Shown here one piece after another: positions 1-9,995 of a DNA stretch of 33,228 nt (its first letter is position 1; each line of letters opens with the position of its first letter). The stretch comes from Desulfobacteraceae bacterium (GTDB taxonomy: Bacteria; Desulfobacterota; Desulfobacteria; Desulfobacterales; JALSRD01): NCBI GenBank assembly GCA_027061725.1, contig JAMOVG010000265.1, positions 1 to 33,228 on the forward strand, read 5' to 3'. A program made the translations under genes and the position numbers. The notes beneath the pieces were generated by a model. The model worked only from the letters and a program-made list of their open reading frames with translations. It ran no database searches and had not been told where the DNA came from.

Positions 1-2
1 GC

Positions 3-332
3 AAGGAGGCACGCCAGCGCAACACCCGCGAGCTGGCCCTGGTTATCCGTGAACGGCTCAAGGTGCCGGTGATCACCTGTGAGGAGATGGCCTCGCGCTT
101 CCTGTTCCGCAAGAAGCAGGCCCTGCAGCTGGCCTTTTTCGCCGCGCTGGTGGCCTGCGTTTACGCGCTGGTCTTTTCGTTCCAGGACCCCATCCTGGAC
201 TTCCTGGGCGGTGAGATGCACGCCCGGCTGAAGTGGGCGGCACCCATTGCCGTGTTCCTGTTCGTCCCCTTCGTAGCCTACTGTTACAGCACCGTGACAG
301 GGCTGCTGCTCAAGCTGATCGGCATCGACTGA
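3..332 (+). CDS. C-terminal part of an integral membrane protein (5' end outside window)
   Basis: Frame is open from base 3 (KEARQRNTRELALVIRERLKVPV...) to the stop at 332; two hydrophobic segments; no family recognised. Confidence 0.65.
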   Translation, partial: KEARQRNTRELALVIRERLKVPVITCEEMASRFLFRKKQALQLAFFAALVACVYALVFSFQDPILDFLGGEMHARLKWAAPIAVFLFVPFVAYCYSTVTGLLLKLIGID

Positions 333-388
333 CATAGGGGGACGAACCGGAGCAAGGACACTCTTCATCCTGAAAATAAGGAGGCGAC

Positions 389-1498
389 ATGCACGATATG
401 GCGATCCACTTCCTCTCCATCGACCTGGGCACCGCCCTGCAGGTGGTGCTGCTCGGGTTCATCGGCGGTGTTCTGAGCGGCTTCATCGGCAGCGGCGGGG
501 CCTTCTTCATGACGCCCGGCATGATGAACCTGGGGGTGCCCGGCGTGGTGGCCGTGGCCAGCAATATCACCCACAAGTTCGGCAAGGCCATGATCGGCTC
601 GCGCAAGCACGGCGAAGCCGGCAACGTGGACAAGAAGCTGGCGGCGTTCCTCCTGGCGACCGCCATCATCGGCATTCAGCTGGCGGTGTGGATCAACAGC
701 ATGCTTTTCCGGGGCGGGGCGGGCCACGGGGCCGCCAAAGGCGCCGGGGCCAACCTGTACATCAGTATTGTATTCTCCACCATTCTGCTTTTTGTGGCCC
801 TGTCCATGCTCAAGGACATCATCGGCTCGCGGGGCGCCGATGGCGATTCGTCGGGTCCCTCCACGCGCATCGCCGATTTCTTCGCCCGCTTCAACCTGCC
901 GCCCATGATCTACTTCAAGGTGGCCGACCGCAAGGTCAGCCTGTGGATCCTGATGATCGTGGGCATCGCCACCGGCTACCTGGCCGGCACCATCGGCGTG
1001 GGCGGCTTCATCGGCGTGCCGGCCATGATCTACGTCTTCGGTATCCCCACGGCGGTAGCCACCGGCACCGAGCTTTTCCTGGCCATGTTCATGGGGGCTT
1101 ACGGCGCCGTCAGTTATGCCTTCCAGGGGTTCGTTGACATCCGCCTGGTGATGCTGCTCTACCTGGGGTCACTGCTGGGTATCTACCTTGGGGTCTACGG
1201 TGTCAAAGTGGTCAATGAAAAGATCATCCGCCTGGTCACCAGCCTGATCATCCTGCTGTGCGTCTTCAGTCGTATGATCGCCATACCCGTGTACCTGCGC
1301 CAGCTGGGACTGCTGGCCATCGATCCCCGCTGGGACACCTGGTTCAACCTGGTCAGCAAATTTTTCCTGTTCGCCAGCGGCATCACCGGCTGCCTGGTGA
1401 TCCTGTTTTTCGTCAGCCGCGCCTACCGACAACGCAGGGAGATCCAGAAAACCCTGCAGTTCGCGGCCGTCTCGGCGCAGGGCACCAAAACGGGGTAA
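389..1498 (+). CDS. TauE/SafE family sulfite exporter-like permease
   Basis: 369 aa multi-TM protein with repeated GFIGGVLSGFIGSGGAFFMTPGMM / GYLAGTIGVGGFIGVPAMIYVFG half-motifs typical of TauE/SafE; aaggaggc RBS upstream. Confidence 0.88.
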   Translation: MHDMAIHFLSIDLGTALQVVLLGFIGGVLSGFIGSGGAFFMTPGMMNLGVPGVVAVASNITHKFGKAMIGSRKHGEAGNVDKKLAAFLLATAIIGIQLAVWINSMLFRGGAGHGAAKGAGANLYISIVFSTILLFVALSMLKDIIGSRGADGDSSGPSTRIADFFARFNLPPMIYFKVADRKVSLWILMIVGIATGYLAGTIGVGGFIGVPAMIYVFGIPTAVATGTELFLAMFMGAYGAVSYAFQGFVDIRLVMLLYLGSLLGIYLGVYGVKVVNEKIIRLVTSLIILLCVFSRMIAIPVYLRQLGLLAIDPRWDTWFNLVSKFFLFASGITGCLVILFFVSRAYRQRREIQKTLQFAAVSAQGTKTG

Positions 1499-1561
1499 CG
1501 ATCCGAGACACATCCGGGATTCCCGCTGGGCCGGGGATATCCACGAAAGGGGGACAATGCC

Positions 1562-1954
1562 ATGGACGACCAACTCAACATTCTGGTTCTCGACGATGAA
1601 ACCGTAGTGGGCCAGCGCCTCGAAAAGGCGCTGACCAAGAACGGACACTACGTGGAGGTGTTCGTGGATCCGCTGCAGGCCAAGGCGCGGCTGGACGAAA
1701 AGGATTTCGATATCGTGGTCACCGACATCCGCATGGACGACATGGACGGCATCTCGCTGCTGGAGCACGTCATGACCCGCAGTCCGCGCACCAAGTTCAT
1801 CATGATCACCGGCTATGCCACCCTGGAGCTGGCGCGCGAGTCCCTGGCCAAAGGCGCCTTTGACTTCATCGCCAAGCCATTCGAACTCAACGAAGTGCGC
1901 AGCGCCATCGAAAAAGCGCGCGAGGCGCTGCTGTCCGAAAAATCATCGGATTAG
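1562..1954 (+). CDS. Single-domain response regulator (CheY-like receiver)
   Basis: 130 aa; LVLDDE acidic pair, VVTDIRMDDMDG phospho-Asp, MITGYA Thr, AKPFE Lys; no output domain. Confidence 0.93.
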   Translation: MDDQLNILVLDDETVVGQRLEKALTKNGHYVEVFVDPLQAKARLDEKDFDIVVTDIRMDDMDGISLLEHVMTRSPRTKFIMITGYATLELARESLAKGAFDFIAKPFELNEVRSAIEKAREALLSEKSSD

Positions 1955-1983
1955 GCTTCGGCGCAACGATTGCAGCAGCATCC

Positions 1984-2018
1984 GGCCACGTGGCCACAGG
2001 CGGGCCGTCATGCCCGCC
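1984..2018. repeat. Adjacent palindrome GGCCACGTGGCC and hairpin GGCGGGC-CGTCAT-GCCCGCC, possible terminator
   Basis: Perfect 12-bp palindrome at 1984-1995, then 7-bp stem with 6-nt loop at 1999-2018, about 45 nt after the response-regulator stop; no T-tract. Confidence 0.4.
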
Positions 2019-2305
2019 CTTCCGCTCCTGAACGCTCCTTCCCCGGGGAAATTGCAACGAACCTCCCTCTTTGACTGGAAGCCACGCCTAGCGTCTGCCT
2101 CCGGTGCGGGCAGGCATCGCCTGTGCTCCGTGAGCCCCGGCGGGAATGCTCCGGCCGCCGGCGCTGAAAGGCGAAAACCCGCAACACGCATGCCAAGATT
2201 ACTTGCGATTTCCCCGCCGCAGCCTTGACCGCCCCTTGCCAAGCGAACGGTTTTGCGCTATGAAGGCGCGGCTGTTTGTCCGGGCGCCTTACCTTCAATT
2301 TTTCC

Positions 2306-2334
2306 TTGACAAAGTCGGGGATTAGAATGATAAT
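2306..2334 (+). promoter_or_regulatory. Sigma70-type promoter for rplU-rpmA
   Basis: TTGACA (2306-2311), 17-nt spacer, GATAAT (2329-2334). Confidence 0.75.
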
Positions 2335-2345
2335 TGCTAATTTTT

Positions 2346-2364
2346 AAGCCAAGAACAATGGCTT
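2346..2364 (+). promoter_or_regulatory. rplU leader hairpin
   Basis: AAGCCA-AGAACAA-TGGCTT perfect 6-bp stem, 33 nt before the rplU ATG. Confidence 0.4.
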
Positions 2365-2396
2365 CTTTTATGAATGACAACCGGGAGGTCCAGAAC

Positions 2397-2708
2397 ATGT
2401 ACGCGGTGATTGCATCGGGCGGAAAGCAGTACAAGGTCCGAGAGGGAGATATTCTCAGGGTCGAAAAATTAGCGGGCGACGTCGGCGAGGCGGTATCCTT
2501 CGACAAGGTGCTGATGCTGGCCGACGGAGACAACGTGCAGGTCGGCACGCCCGTGGTGGACAACGCCCAGGTCAGCGGGCATATCGTCGAGCAGGGCAAG
2601 GCCAGAAAAGTCTTGGTTTTCAAGTACAAGCGCCGCAAGCGCTACCGCCGCAAACAGGGCCACCGTCAGCTGTTCACGGCCGTGCGCATCGACAGCATCC
2701 AGGCCTAG
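2397..2708 (+). CDS. rplU: 50S ribosomal protein L21
   Basis: [25 protein letters not shown]...[14 protein letters not shown]; 103 aa; start moved downstream from the ORF-track start (2334) to the canonical MYAVI start. Confidence 0.97.
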   Translation: MYAVIASGGKQYKVREGDILRVEKLAGDVGEAVSFDKVLMLADGDNVQVGTPVVDNAQVSGHIVEQGKARKVLVFKYKRRKRYRRKQGHRQLFTAVRIDSIQA

Positions 2709-2788
2709 GCGCAGCCGCACCACCCGTTTTGACTCACATTCCCGCCTGCCCTCGCCGGCAGGCGCTGAATCGCAAGGAGCAGATAAAA

Positions 2789-3043
2789 ATGGCACATAAG
2801 AAAGCAGGCGGCAGTTCCAAGAACGGCCGCGACAGCAATGGTCAGCGCAGGGGCGTCAAGCGGTACGGCGGCGCGCCCGTCAAGGCCGGCAACATTATCG
2901 TACGGCAGTTGGGGACCCACATTCACCCCGGTGAAAACGTGGGGGTGGGCAAGGATTATACGCTCTACGCCAAGATCGACGGTGTCGTCTCTTTCGAACG
3001 CCTGGGACGTTCGCGCAAAAAAGTCAGTGTCTATGAGCAGTGA
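2789..3043 (+). CDS. rpmA: 50S ribosomal protein L27
   Basis: [28 protein letters not shown]...; canonical start at 2789 within ORF 2729-3043. Confidence 0.97.
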   Translation: MAHKKAGGSSKNGRDSNGQRRGVKRYGGAPVKAGNIIVRQLGTHIHPGENVGVGKDYTLYAKIDGVVSFERLGRSRKKVSVYEQ

Positions 3044-4047
3044 AATTCATTGACGAAGCGGTGATCACGGTGGAATCCGGACGCGGCGGCGCCGGATGCG
3101 TGAGTTTCCGCCGTGAACGATTCATTCCCAAGGGGGGGCCCGACGGCGGCGACGGCGGCAACGGCGGCAGCATCGTGCTGAGGGCCTCTTCCCAGAAGCG
3201 CACCCTCTACCAGTTCAGACACCGACAGCATTTTAAGGCGCGCAACGGCATGCCGGGCCAGGGAAAACAGAAGACCGGCAGGAGCGGCGCCGACATCGTC
3301 ATCGAAATTCCACCGGGCACGCTGGTCAGCGACGCCGAGACCGGCGAATTGATCCGGGATTTCGTCCACCCTGGAGAGACCCTGGTGCTGGTCCGCGGCG
3401 GCCGCGGCGGCCGCGGCAACGCCCGTTTCAAGTCGTCCACCAACCGCACCCCACGATACGCCCAGCCCGGAGAGCCCGGACAGGCCCGCAAAATCCGCCT
3501 TGAACTAAAACTGCTGGCCGACGTGGGCCTGGTGGGGCTTCCCAACGCCGGCAAGTCGACCCTCATCCGCACCATTTCCGCGGCCCGGCCCAAGACCGCC
3601 GACTACCCTTTCACCACTCTGACGCCCCAGCTCGGCGTAGTGCACACGGACTGGAGCGATCCCTTCGTGGTGGCCGACATCCCGGGACTGATCGAGGGCG
3701 CCCACGAGGGTGCCGGGCTGGGCATCCGTTTCCTGCGGCACATCGAGCGCACACGGGTGCTCGTGCATCTCATCGACGTATCCGCCCTGGATCCCGGAGA
3801 CCCCCTGAAGGCCTACGATACCATCAACCGGGAGATGGCTCGCTACAACCGCGCCCTGGCGGAAAAACCGCAGATCGTGGTGCTCAACAAAATCGACCGG
3901 CCGGACACGGCCCAAGCGGCGGCCGCCTTCGAGGCCGCCCTGCCGGAAAAGACCGTACAGCGCATCTCGGCCCTGGAGGGCACCGGTGTGCGCGACCTGC
4001 TGTCGGAGATCGTAAAGGTGCTGGACCATGAGCAGTCCCGAGCGTAA
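3040..4047 (+). CDS. obgE: GTPase Obg/CgtA
   Basis: [26 protein letters not shown] Obg domain; [10 protein letters not shown]1; [26 protein letters not shown] start overlaps the rpmA stop. Confidence 0.97.
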   Translation: MKFIDEAVITVESGRGGAGCVSFRRERFIPKGGPDGGDGGNGGSIVLRASSQKRTLYQFRHRQHFKARNGMPGQGKQKTGRSGADIVIEIPPGTLVSDAETGELIRDFVHPGETLVLVRGGRGGRGNARFKSSTNRTPRYAQPGEPGQARKIRLELKLLADVGLVGLPNAGKSTLIRTISAARPKTADYPFTTLTPQLGVVHTDWSDPFVVADIPGLIEGAHEGAGLGIRFLRHIERTRVLVHLIDVSALDPGDPLKAYDTINREMARYNRALAEKPQIVVLNKIDRPDTAQAAAAFEAALPEKTVQRISALEGTGVRDLLSEIVKVLDHEQSRA

Positions 4048-5182
4048 CCGTCAGACGATCCTCGGCCGTGCCCGGCGGGTGGTGGTCAAGGTGGGCAGCA
4101 ACGTACTCACCGCGGAGCAGGGCCTCAACCTGCACGCCGTGCGCTCCATTTCGCGCCAGATCTGCCGCCTGACCGATGACGGCCGCCAGGTGCTGCTGGT
4201 CACCTCGGGCGCCATGGCCGCCGGCCTTCGCAAAATCGGGCTGGAGAAGCGGCCTGACGACGTGCCCCGGCGCCAGGCCGTCTCCGCCGTGGGCCAGGCC
4301 GGCCTGATCATGGAGTACGAAAATGCCTTCGATCGTTACGGCATCCAGGTGGCCCAGGTGCTGCTGACCTCCGACGGCATCAGCAACCGCCGTCGCTATT
4401 TAAACGCGCGCAACACCCTCAACACCCTGCTGGCCTGGAAGGTGATCCCGATCATCAACGAAAACGACACCGTGGCCGTGGAGTCCATCGAATTCGGAGA
4501 CAACGACAACCTGTCGGCCATCGTGGCCCTGCTGATGGACGCCGACGTGCTGATCAACCTGACGGACATCGACGGGCTGTACGACCGCGATCCCCGTCGG
4601 CACCAGGATGCGCGCCTGATTCCGGAAGTGACCGCATTCAGAAAGGACATCGAGGATTACGCCTGCGGCATCGCCGGTCCCCTCGGCACGGGCGGCATGC
4701 TCAGCAAGATCCGGGCGGCCCGCAAGGTCACGGCCGCCGGCATCCCCATGATCATCGCCAACGGGCGCCGGGACGACATCCTGCCGGCGATTTTCGCGGG
4801 CGAAGCCACGGGAACCTTTTTCGCCCCGCGCCGCCGCCGGCTGACCAGCCGCAAGAGCTGGATCGGCTACTCGATCAAACCCGAGGGCGTCATCGTCGTC
4901 GACGAAGGCGCCGCCCGGGCCGTGCTGGAAAACGGCAAGAGCCTGCTGCCCAGCGGCATCGTGGCGGTTCGGGGGCGCTTCGAAGTGGGTGCGCCGGTGG
5001 AGTTTGTGGATCCGCACAACCGCGTGCTGGGCATCGGGCTGGTCAACTATTCACACGAAGACATTGACCGTATTCGCGGACTGCGCTCGGACCAGATCGA
5101 AAAACGCCTGGGGCACAAGCCCTTCGACGAGGTCATCCACCGCGACAACCTGACCATTACGTTCGAAGAGGGACATCTTTAA
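4028..5182 (+). CDS. proB: Glutamate 5-kinase with C-terminal PUA domain
   Basis: VVVKVGSNVLTAEQGL, INENDTVAVESIEFGDNDNLSAIVA, GTGGMLSKIRAAR; 384 aa length consistent with PUA domain; 20-bp overlap with obgE. Confidence 0.96.
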   Translation: MSSPERNRQTILGRARRVVVKVGSNVLTAEQGLNLHAVRSISRQICRLTDDGRQVLLVTSGAMAAGLRKIGLEKRPDDVPRRQAVSAVGQAGLIMEYENAFDRYGIQVAQVLLTSDGISNRRRYLNARNTLNTLLAWKVIPIINENDTVAVESIEFGDNDNLSAIVALLMDADVLINLTDIDGLYDRDPRRHQDARLIPEVTAFRKDIEDYACGIAGPLGTGGMLSKIRAARKVTAAGIPMIIANGRRDDILPAIFAGEATGTFFAPRRRRLTSRKSWIGYSIKPEGVIVVDEGAARAVLENGKSLLPSGIVAVRGRFEVGAPVEFVDPHNRVLGIGLVNYSHEDIDRIRGLRSDQIEKRLGHKPFDEVIHRDNLTITFEEGHL

Positions 5183-5280
5183 AAAACCGAATAACCCGGC
5201 CATGGAAACGTCAGCAACCGACTTTTTGCTGTGCACCTGCCCCCGGGGCCATGGCCGAACCGATCAGAAAGAGCTGAAAC

Positions 5281-6537
5281 ATGGATATTGATGTCACCAT
5301 CACGGAAATGGCCCGGGCGGCCCGAAAAGCCGCCCGGGAAATGGCCCGTTGCCCCTCCTCGAAGAAAAACGAGGTGCTGCGATGCATCGGCGACCTTCTG
5401 GGTGAACGGTCCGCCGAGATCCGGACCGAAAACCAGCGGGATCTGGCCAAGGCCCGGGAACAGGGCCTCAGCGCGGCCATGATCGACCGCCTGACCCTGG
5501 ACGACGCCGCCCTGAGCGCCATGATCGACGGGCTGCGTGAAATCCGGGCCCTGGAAGACCCGGTGGGCGCCACCACCGCCAGCCGGGTGCGGCCCAACGG
5601 CCTGGAGGTCTCGCGGGTGCGCATCCCGCTGGGCGTCATCGCCATGATCTACGAGTCGCGCCCCAACGTCACCGTGGACGCCGCCGCCCTGTGTCTCAAG
5701 GCCGGCAACGCCATCATCCTGCGGGGCGGTTCCGAGGCGCTGCACTCCAACCGGGTGCTGGCCGACGTCATCGGCGAAGCGCTGCGCCGCTGCGGCCTGC
5801 CGCCGCAAGCCGCCCAGGTGGTACCGGTCACCGATCGGCGCGCGGTGGAGGCCCTGCTGCGCCAGGAGGCGTTTATCGACCTGATCATCCCGCGGGGCGG
5901 CGAGGGGCTCATTCGCTACGTCGTACAGCACGCCACCATTCCGGTGCTCAAGCACTACAAGGGCGTCTGCCACGTCTACGTCGACCAGGGGGCCGACCTG
6001 GACATGGCCGAGGAAATCTGCTTCAATGCCAAGGTACAGCGCCCGGGCGTCTGCAACGCCATGGAAACCCTGCTGGTGCACCGCGCCGAGGCGCCGGCTT
6101 TCCTGCCCCGTCTGGCGCGGCGGCTGGAGGAGGCCGGCGTGGAACTGCGGCTATGCCCGGAGAGCCTCGGGATCCTGCCCGGCCGCACCCCGGCACAGGA
6201 AGAGGACTGGCCGGCAGAGTACCTGGATCTCATCCTGGCGGTACGGGTGGTGGCCGACATGGACGCGGCCATGGCGCATATCGCACGCTACAGTTCCAGC
6301 CACACCGAGGCCATCGTGACCTCGGACTACGAACGCGCCCGCCGCTTCGTGCGGGAGGTGGACTCCTCGGTGGTGCTGGCCAACGCCTCTACGCGCTTCA
6401 ACGACGGCGGTCAGCTGGGGCTGGGGGCCGAAATCGGCATCAGCACCTCCAAGCTGCACGCCTTCGGGCCCATGGGGCTCGAAGAGCTGACCACCACCAA
6501 GTTCGTGGTGCTGGGCAACGGACAGATAAGGACCTGA
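5281..6537 (+). CDS. proA: Glutamate-5-semialdehyde dehydrogenase (gamma-glutamyl phosphate reductase)
   Basis: [51 protein letters not shown]; follows proB. Confidence 0.97.
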   Translation: MDIDVTITEMARAARKAAREMARCPSSKKNEVLRCIGDLLGERSAEIRTENQRDLAKAREQGLSAAMIDRLTLDDAALSAMIDGLREIRALEDPVGATTASRVRPNGLEVSRVRIPLGVIAMIYESRPNVTVDAAALCLKAGNAIILRGGSEALHSNRVLADVIGEALRRCGLPPQAAQVVPVTDRRAVEALLRQEAFIDLIIPRGGEGLIRYVVQHATIPVLKHYKGVCHVYVDQGADLDMAEEICFNAKVQRPGVCNAMETLLVHRAEAPAFLPRLARRLEEAGVELRLCPESLGILPGRTPAQEEDWPAEYLDLILAVRVVADMDAAMAHIARYSSSHTEAIVTSDYERARRFVREVDSSVVLANASTRFNDGGQLGLGAEIGISTSKLHAFGPMGLEELTTTKFVVLGNGQIRT

Positions 6538-6538
6538 G

Positions 6539-7204
6539 ATGCGCATCGGCCTGTTCGGCGGCACCTTCAACCCGGTTCACACGGGACACCTGCGGGCCGC
6601 CCTGGAGGTCCGGGAAGCCTTTGCGCTGGATGAAATCCACCTGATCCCCTCGGCGATCCCGCCTCACAAGGACCCCGGCGGCATCGCCCCGGCCCGCCAG
6701 CGTCTGGCCATGGTGCGCGCAGCGGCCGAAGACCAGGAGGGCTTCGTGGTCTCCGATGTGGAGCTCCAGCGCCGGGGCCCGTCCTACTCGGTGGACACGG
6801 TGGCCGAATACCGTCGATCCCTGCCGCAGGACGGCCGCCTGTTCCTGATCATCGGCGGCGACGCCTTCAAGGAAATTCACACCTGGAAATCGTACCGGCG
6901 CCTGTTTGAGCAGGTGGCCTTCATCGTCATGGTGCGACCCGGGGGGCAGCCGCAGGCAACGGCGGCGGTGATGGAAGAAATCGGACACTGCCTGCACCGG
7001 CATGTAGACGCCGGCTACCGCCTGCAGGCGCAACGGCCGCGTTTCGTGCACGACAGCCTGCAGCCGGTGGCGGTCACCGAGGTCACCCGGCTGCAGATCT
7101 CGGCCACCCGCATCCGCTCACTCATTGCCGCCGGCCGTTCCATCCGCTACCTGGTGCCGGACACGGTGATGGACTACATCCGGCGACAAGGATTGTACCG
7201 ATGA
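6539..7204 (+). CDS. nadD: Nicotinate-nucleotide adenylyltransferase
   Basis: MRIGLFGGTFNPVHTGHLRAA, IPPHKDPG, ISATRIRSLIAAGRSIRYLVPDTVMDYI. Confidence 0.95.
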   Translation: MRIGLFGGTFNPVHTGHLRAALEVREAFALDEIHLIPSAIPPHKDPGGIAPARQRLAMVRAAAEDQEGFVVSDVELQRRGPSYSVDTVAEYRRSLPQDGRLFLIIGGDAFKEIHTWKSYRRLFEQVAFIVMVRPGGQPQATAAVMEEIGHCLHRHVDAGYRLQAQRPRFVHDSLQPVAVTEVTRLQISATRIRSLIAAGRSIRYLVPDTVMDYIRRQGLYR

Positions 7205-7638
7205 ACACCGAACCCTTTGTGATCGACGACCCCGAACTGGACCGCTACGTGGCCGCCGCCCTGGGCCGAAAAGCCATGGGACTGGTGGTGCTGGACGTAC
7301 GCCATTTGACTTCGGTGGCCGACTTTTTTATCATCTGCAGCGGCCGTTCCAACCGTCAGGTGACCGCCATTGCCGAACACATCCACACACAACTGAAGGC
7401 CGAGCGCATCCGGCCGCTGAGCGTCGAGGGCAAACGCGAGGGGCACTGGGTGCTGATGGATTACGGCGCCGCGGTGATTCATGTTTTCTACGAACCGGTG
7501 CGGCGTTTCTACGACCTCGAGGGCCTGTGGGTGGATGCCCGCCGCGTGAGCACCCCTTCGCTGCAGAAAGAAACGCAGCCGGCGGACACCGACACGCCGC
7601 CCGCAGACGACCCTGCGGACGAAGACCGCCAGGGGTAG
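7201..7638 (+). CDS. rsfS: Ribosome silencing factor
   Basis: [39 protein letters not shown]...[32 protein letters not shown] overlap with nadD. Confidence 0.95.
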   Translation: MNTEPFVIDDPELDRYVAAALGRKAMGLVVLDVRHLTSVADFFIICSGRSNRQVTAIAEHIHTQLKAERIRPLSVEGKREGHWVLMDYGAAVIHVFYEPVRRFYDLEGLWVDARRVSTPSLQKETQPADTDTPPADDPADEDRQG

Positions 7639-7714
7639 ACGGCCGGGCAAACGAGGGATCCGCCGCCGGCAAGATACACCGCCGCGGACACCTCCCCAAC
7701 ACGAGGATCACGCA

Positions 7715-9262
7715 ATGAAAATCTCGGAAAATACGCACGTACTGATCATCATGGACGGCTGGGGCATCGGTCCCCGCAACGCCACCAACGCCGTTTACCG
7801 GGCCAGGACGCCCTTTCTGGACGCGCTGTGGCGGGACTATCCGCATACGCAGCTGCAGTGCTCGGGGGAAGCCGTGGGCCTGCCTCCGGGCTTCATGGGA
7901 AACTCCGAGGTCGGGCACCTGAACATCGGGGCCGGCCGGGTGGTCTACCAGGAGCTGCTGCGCATTAACAAGGCCATCGAGGACGGCAGTTTCGAGACCA
8001 ACCCGGCCTTCACCGACCTGCTGCAAAAGCTGCGGCAGAGCCGGAGGCGCCTGCACCTGCTGGGGCTGGTGTCCGACGGCGGCGTGCACAGCCACATCAA
8101 CCACCTCTACGCACTGCTGAAAACAGCCCGCAAAAACGGCGTGGCCGACACGCTGGTGCACGTCATCACCGACGGCCGCGACACCCCGCCGGACAGCGGG
8201 GCCGGCTACGTGGCCGCGCTGCAGGCCCACATGGACAAAACCGGCTACGGGCGCATCGCCACGGTCTGCGGCCGGTTCTACGCCATGGACCGCGACACAC
8301 GCTGGGAACGGGTCGAAAAAGCGTACCGGCTGTATACACGCGGCGAGGGTGTTGCCGAAAGCGACCCGGTCCAGGCGGTCCAAAACGCCTACGGCCGCGG
8401 GGAAACCGACGAGTTCATCAAGCCGATTCTCATCACCGCGCCGCAGGGAGGCGAAGCCGCAACGGTCAGCGACGGCGACGGCGTGATCTGCTTCAACTTC
8501 CGGGCCGACCGCGTGCGCGAGATCACGCGCGCCTTCACCCAGCCGGATTTTTCGGAGTTTCCCGTCGACCCGCGCCCACAGCTGGCCGACTGGGTTTGCA
8601 TGACCCTCTACGACGAGCACTTCACTCTGCCGGTGGCCTTCAAACCGGTCCACCTGGAAAACATCCTCGGGCAGGTGGTCAGCGCGGCAGGCCTGCAGCA
8701 GCTCAGGATCGCCGAAACCGAAAAATACGCCCACGTCACCTATTTTTTCAACGGCGGCGAGGAAAGGCCTTTCCCCGGCGAGGACCGTTGCCTGGTTCCT
8801 TCGCCGCGGGACGTCGCCACCTACGACCAGAAACCTGAAATGAGCGCCCCCAGAGTGACCGAGGAACTGCTCAAACGCCTCGGGGCCAAGGCCTATGGAC
8901 TGGTGGTGCTCAACTTCGCCAACGGCGATATGGTGGGCCACACAGGTGTCCTTTCGGCGGCTATCACGGCCTGTGAAACGGTCGACCGCTGCGTCGGGGA
9001 AATCGTCGAGGCGGTGCAATCCGGGGGCGGACACGTGTTCATTACCGCCGACCACGGAAACGCCGAAACCATGGCCGACGAAAACGGCAACCCCCACACG
9101 GCCCACACGCTCAACCCGGTGCCCTTTATCATGGTGGACGACAGGCGCCGCGATCAGCGCCTGCGCGAGGGCGTGCTGGGCGACATCGCCCCTACGCTGC
9201 TGGAGGTCATGGGCATCGCACAGCCGCCTGAAATGACGGGAAAGTCAATGATTATCCCGTAG
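7715..9262 (+). CDS. gpmI: 2,3-bisphosphoglycerate-independent phosphoglycerate mutase
   Basis: [60 protein letters not shown]. Confidence 0.97.
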   Translation: MKISENTHVLIIMDGWGIGPRNATNAVYRARTPFLDALWRDYPHTQLQCSGEAVGLPPGFMGNSEVGHLNIGAGRVVYQELLRINKAIEDGSFETNPAFTDLLQKLRQSRRRLHLLGLVSDGGVHSHINHLYALLKTARKNGVADTLVHVITDGRDTPPDSGAGYVAALQAHMDKTGYGRIATVCGRFYAMDRDTRWERVEKAYRLYTRGEGVAESDPVQAVQNAYGRGETDEFIKPILITAPQGGEAATVSDGDGVICFNFRADRVREITRAFTQPDFSEFPVDPRPQLADWVCMTLYDEHFTLPVAFKPVHLENILGQVVSAAGLQQLRIAETEKYAHVTYFFNGGEERPFPGEDRCLVPSPRDVATYDQKPEMSAPRVTEELLKRLGAKAYGLVVLNFANGDMVGHTGVLSAAITACETVDRCVGEIVEAVQSGGGHVFITADHGNAETMADENGNPHTAHTLNPVPFIMVDDRRRDQRLREGVLGDIAPTLLEVMGIAQPPEMTGKSMIIP

Positions 9263-9434
9263 GTTTCCAGGGCAATCGCATGTCGCCGCCGGTAGGCTTG
9301 TTGCGGTCCCCCTTTGTGGCCCGGGTTCATCCCCACGTAGCGGACGGGAAGGCTACAAGGCTTGGCTTTCACTCAAAGAGGAGTCGTCACGTACGATTGC
9401 CCCGGAGTAGGGTTCAGGTACCAGGAGAATAAGG

Positions 9435-9995
9435 GTGGCAAAAGTGCATGCAAAAGCCGACGAGATTATCGATTACGTAACCGGCGAGGCGGTGCCCGAC
9501 ATCGGGGCGGAAGCCAACCGCCAGGCCGTGGAACGCTTCCTGGTGGAGGAGAAGGGCTGGCGGCGGGAGCAGATTCGGGTGGACGCCCCCTTCGAACTGG
9601 TCATCGAGGGCGAACCCTACGCGGCCACGCTGGACCTGCTGGTATCCTGCGGCGGGCGCATGGTGATGGCCCTCAAGTGCTGCGCTGGATCCCTGCTGTC
9701 CAGGGAACGCGAGATCCTGGCGGCCGCACGTCTGGCCGCCGATTACCAGATTCCCTACAGCGTGGTCTCCGACGGGCGCGACGCCCTGGTGATGGACACC
9801 CGCACCGGCCGGCACCTGGGCGAGGGTCTGGCGGCCATCCCCGCGCGCGAGGAAATCGAGCGCCGCCTGGATGATCTGCGTTTCGAGCCCCTGGACGCCA
9901 AACGCCTCCGTAGGCAGAAGCTCATCTTCCGCTCCTACGACAGCATGAACGTCAACGTGCGGCGGCAAAGCAAACGGAAAACGGGCAACCGTTAG
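9435..9995 (+). CDS. Stand-alone type I restriction HsdR N-terminal-like (HSDR_N_2-type) protein
   Basis: 186 aa; EANRQAVERFLVEEKGWRREQIRVDAPFELVIEGEPYAATLDLLV...ALKCCAG...REREILAAARLA; no helicase domain follows. Confidence 0.75.
   Translation: MAKVHAKADEIIDYVTGEAVPDIGAEANRQAVERFLVEEKGWRREQIRVDAPFELVIEGEPYAATLDLLVSCGGRMVMALKCCAGSLLSREREILAAARLAADYQIPYSVVSDGRDALVMDTRTGRHLGEGLAAIPAREEIERRLDDLRFEPLDAKRLRRQKLIFRSYDSMNVNVRRQSKRKTGNR

Noticed and set aside
2321-2341. ATTAG...CTAAT imperfect palindrome over the rplU -10, resembling a Fur box
   Set aside because: Only about 12/19 to Fur consensus, mostly from the GATAAT -10 itself; rplU is an unlikely Fur target.
3391-3420. Short tandem repeat (gcggcggcc)n
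   Set aside because: Encodes the glycine-rich RGGRGGRGN segment normal for the Obg domain.
5691-6644. 317-aa ORF in another frame over proA
   Set aside because: Arg/Gly/Pro/Ala-rich out-of-frame translation of proA; no initiation signal or motif.
7331-9106. 591-aa minus-strand ORF opposite gpmI/rsfS
   Set aside because: Antisense shadow ORF in high-GC DNA; low-complexity H/V/G/R-rich product with no recognisable motif, while the plus strand has clear GpmI motifs.
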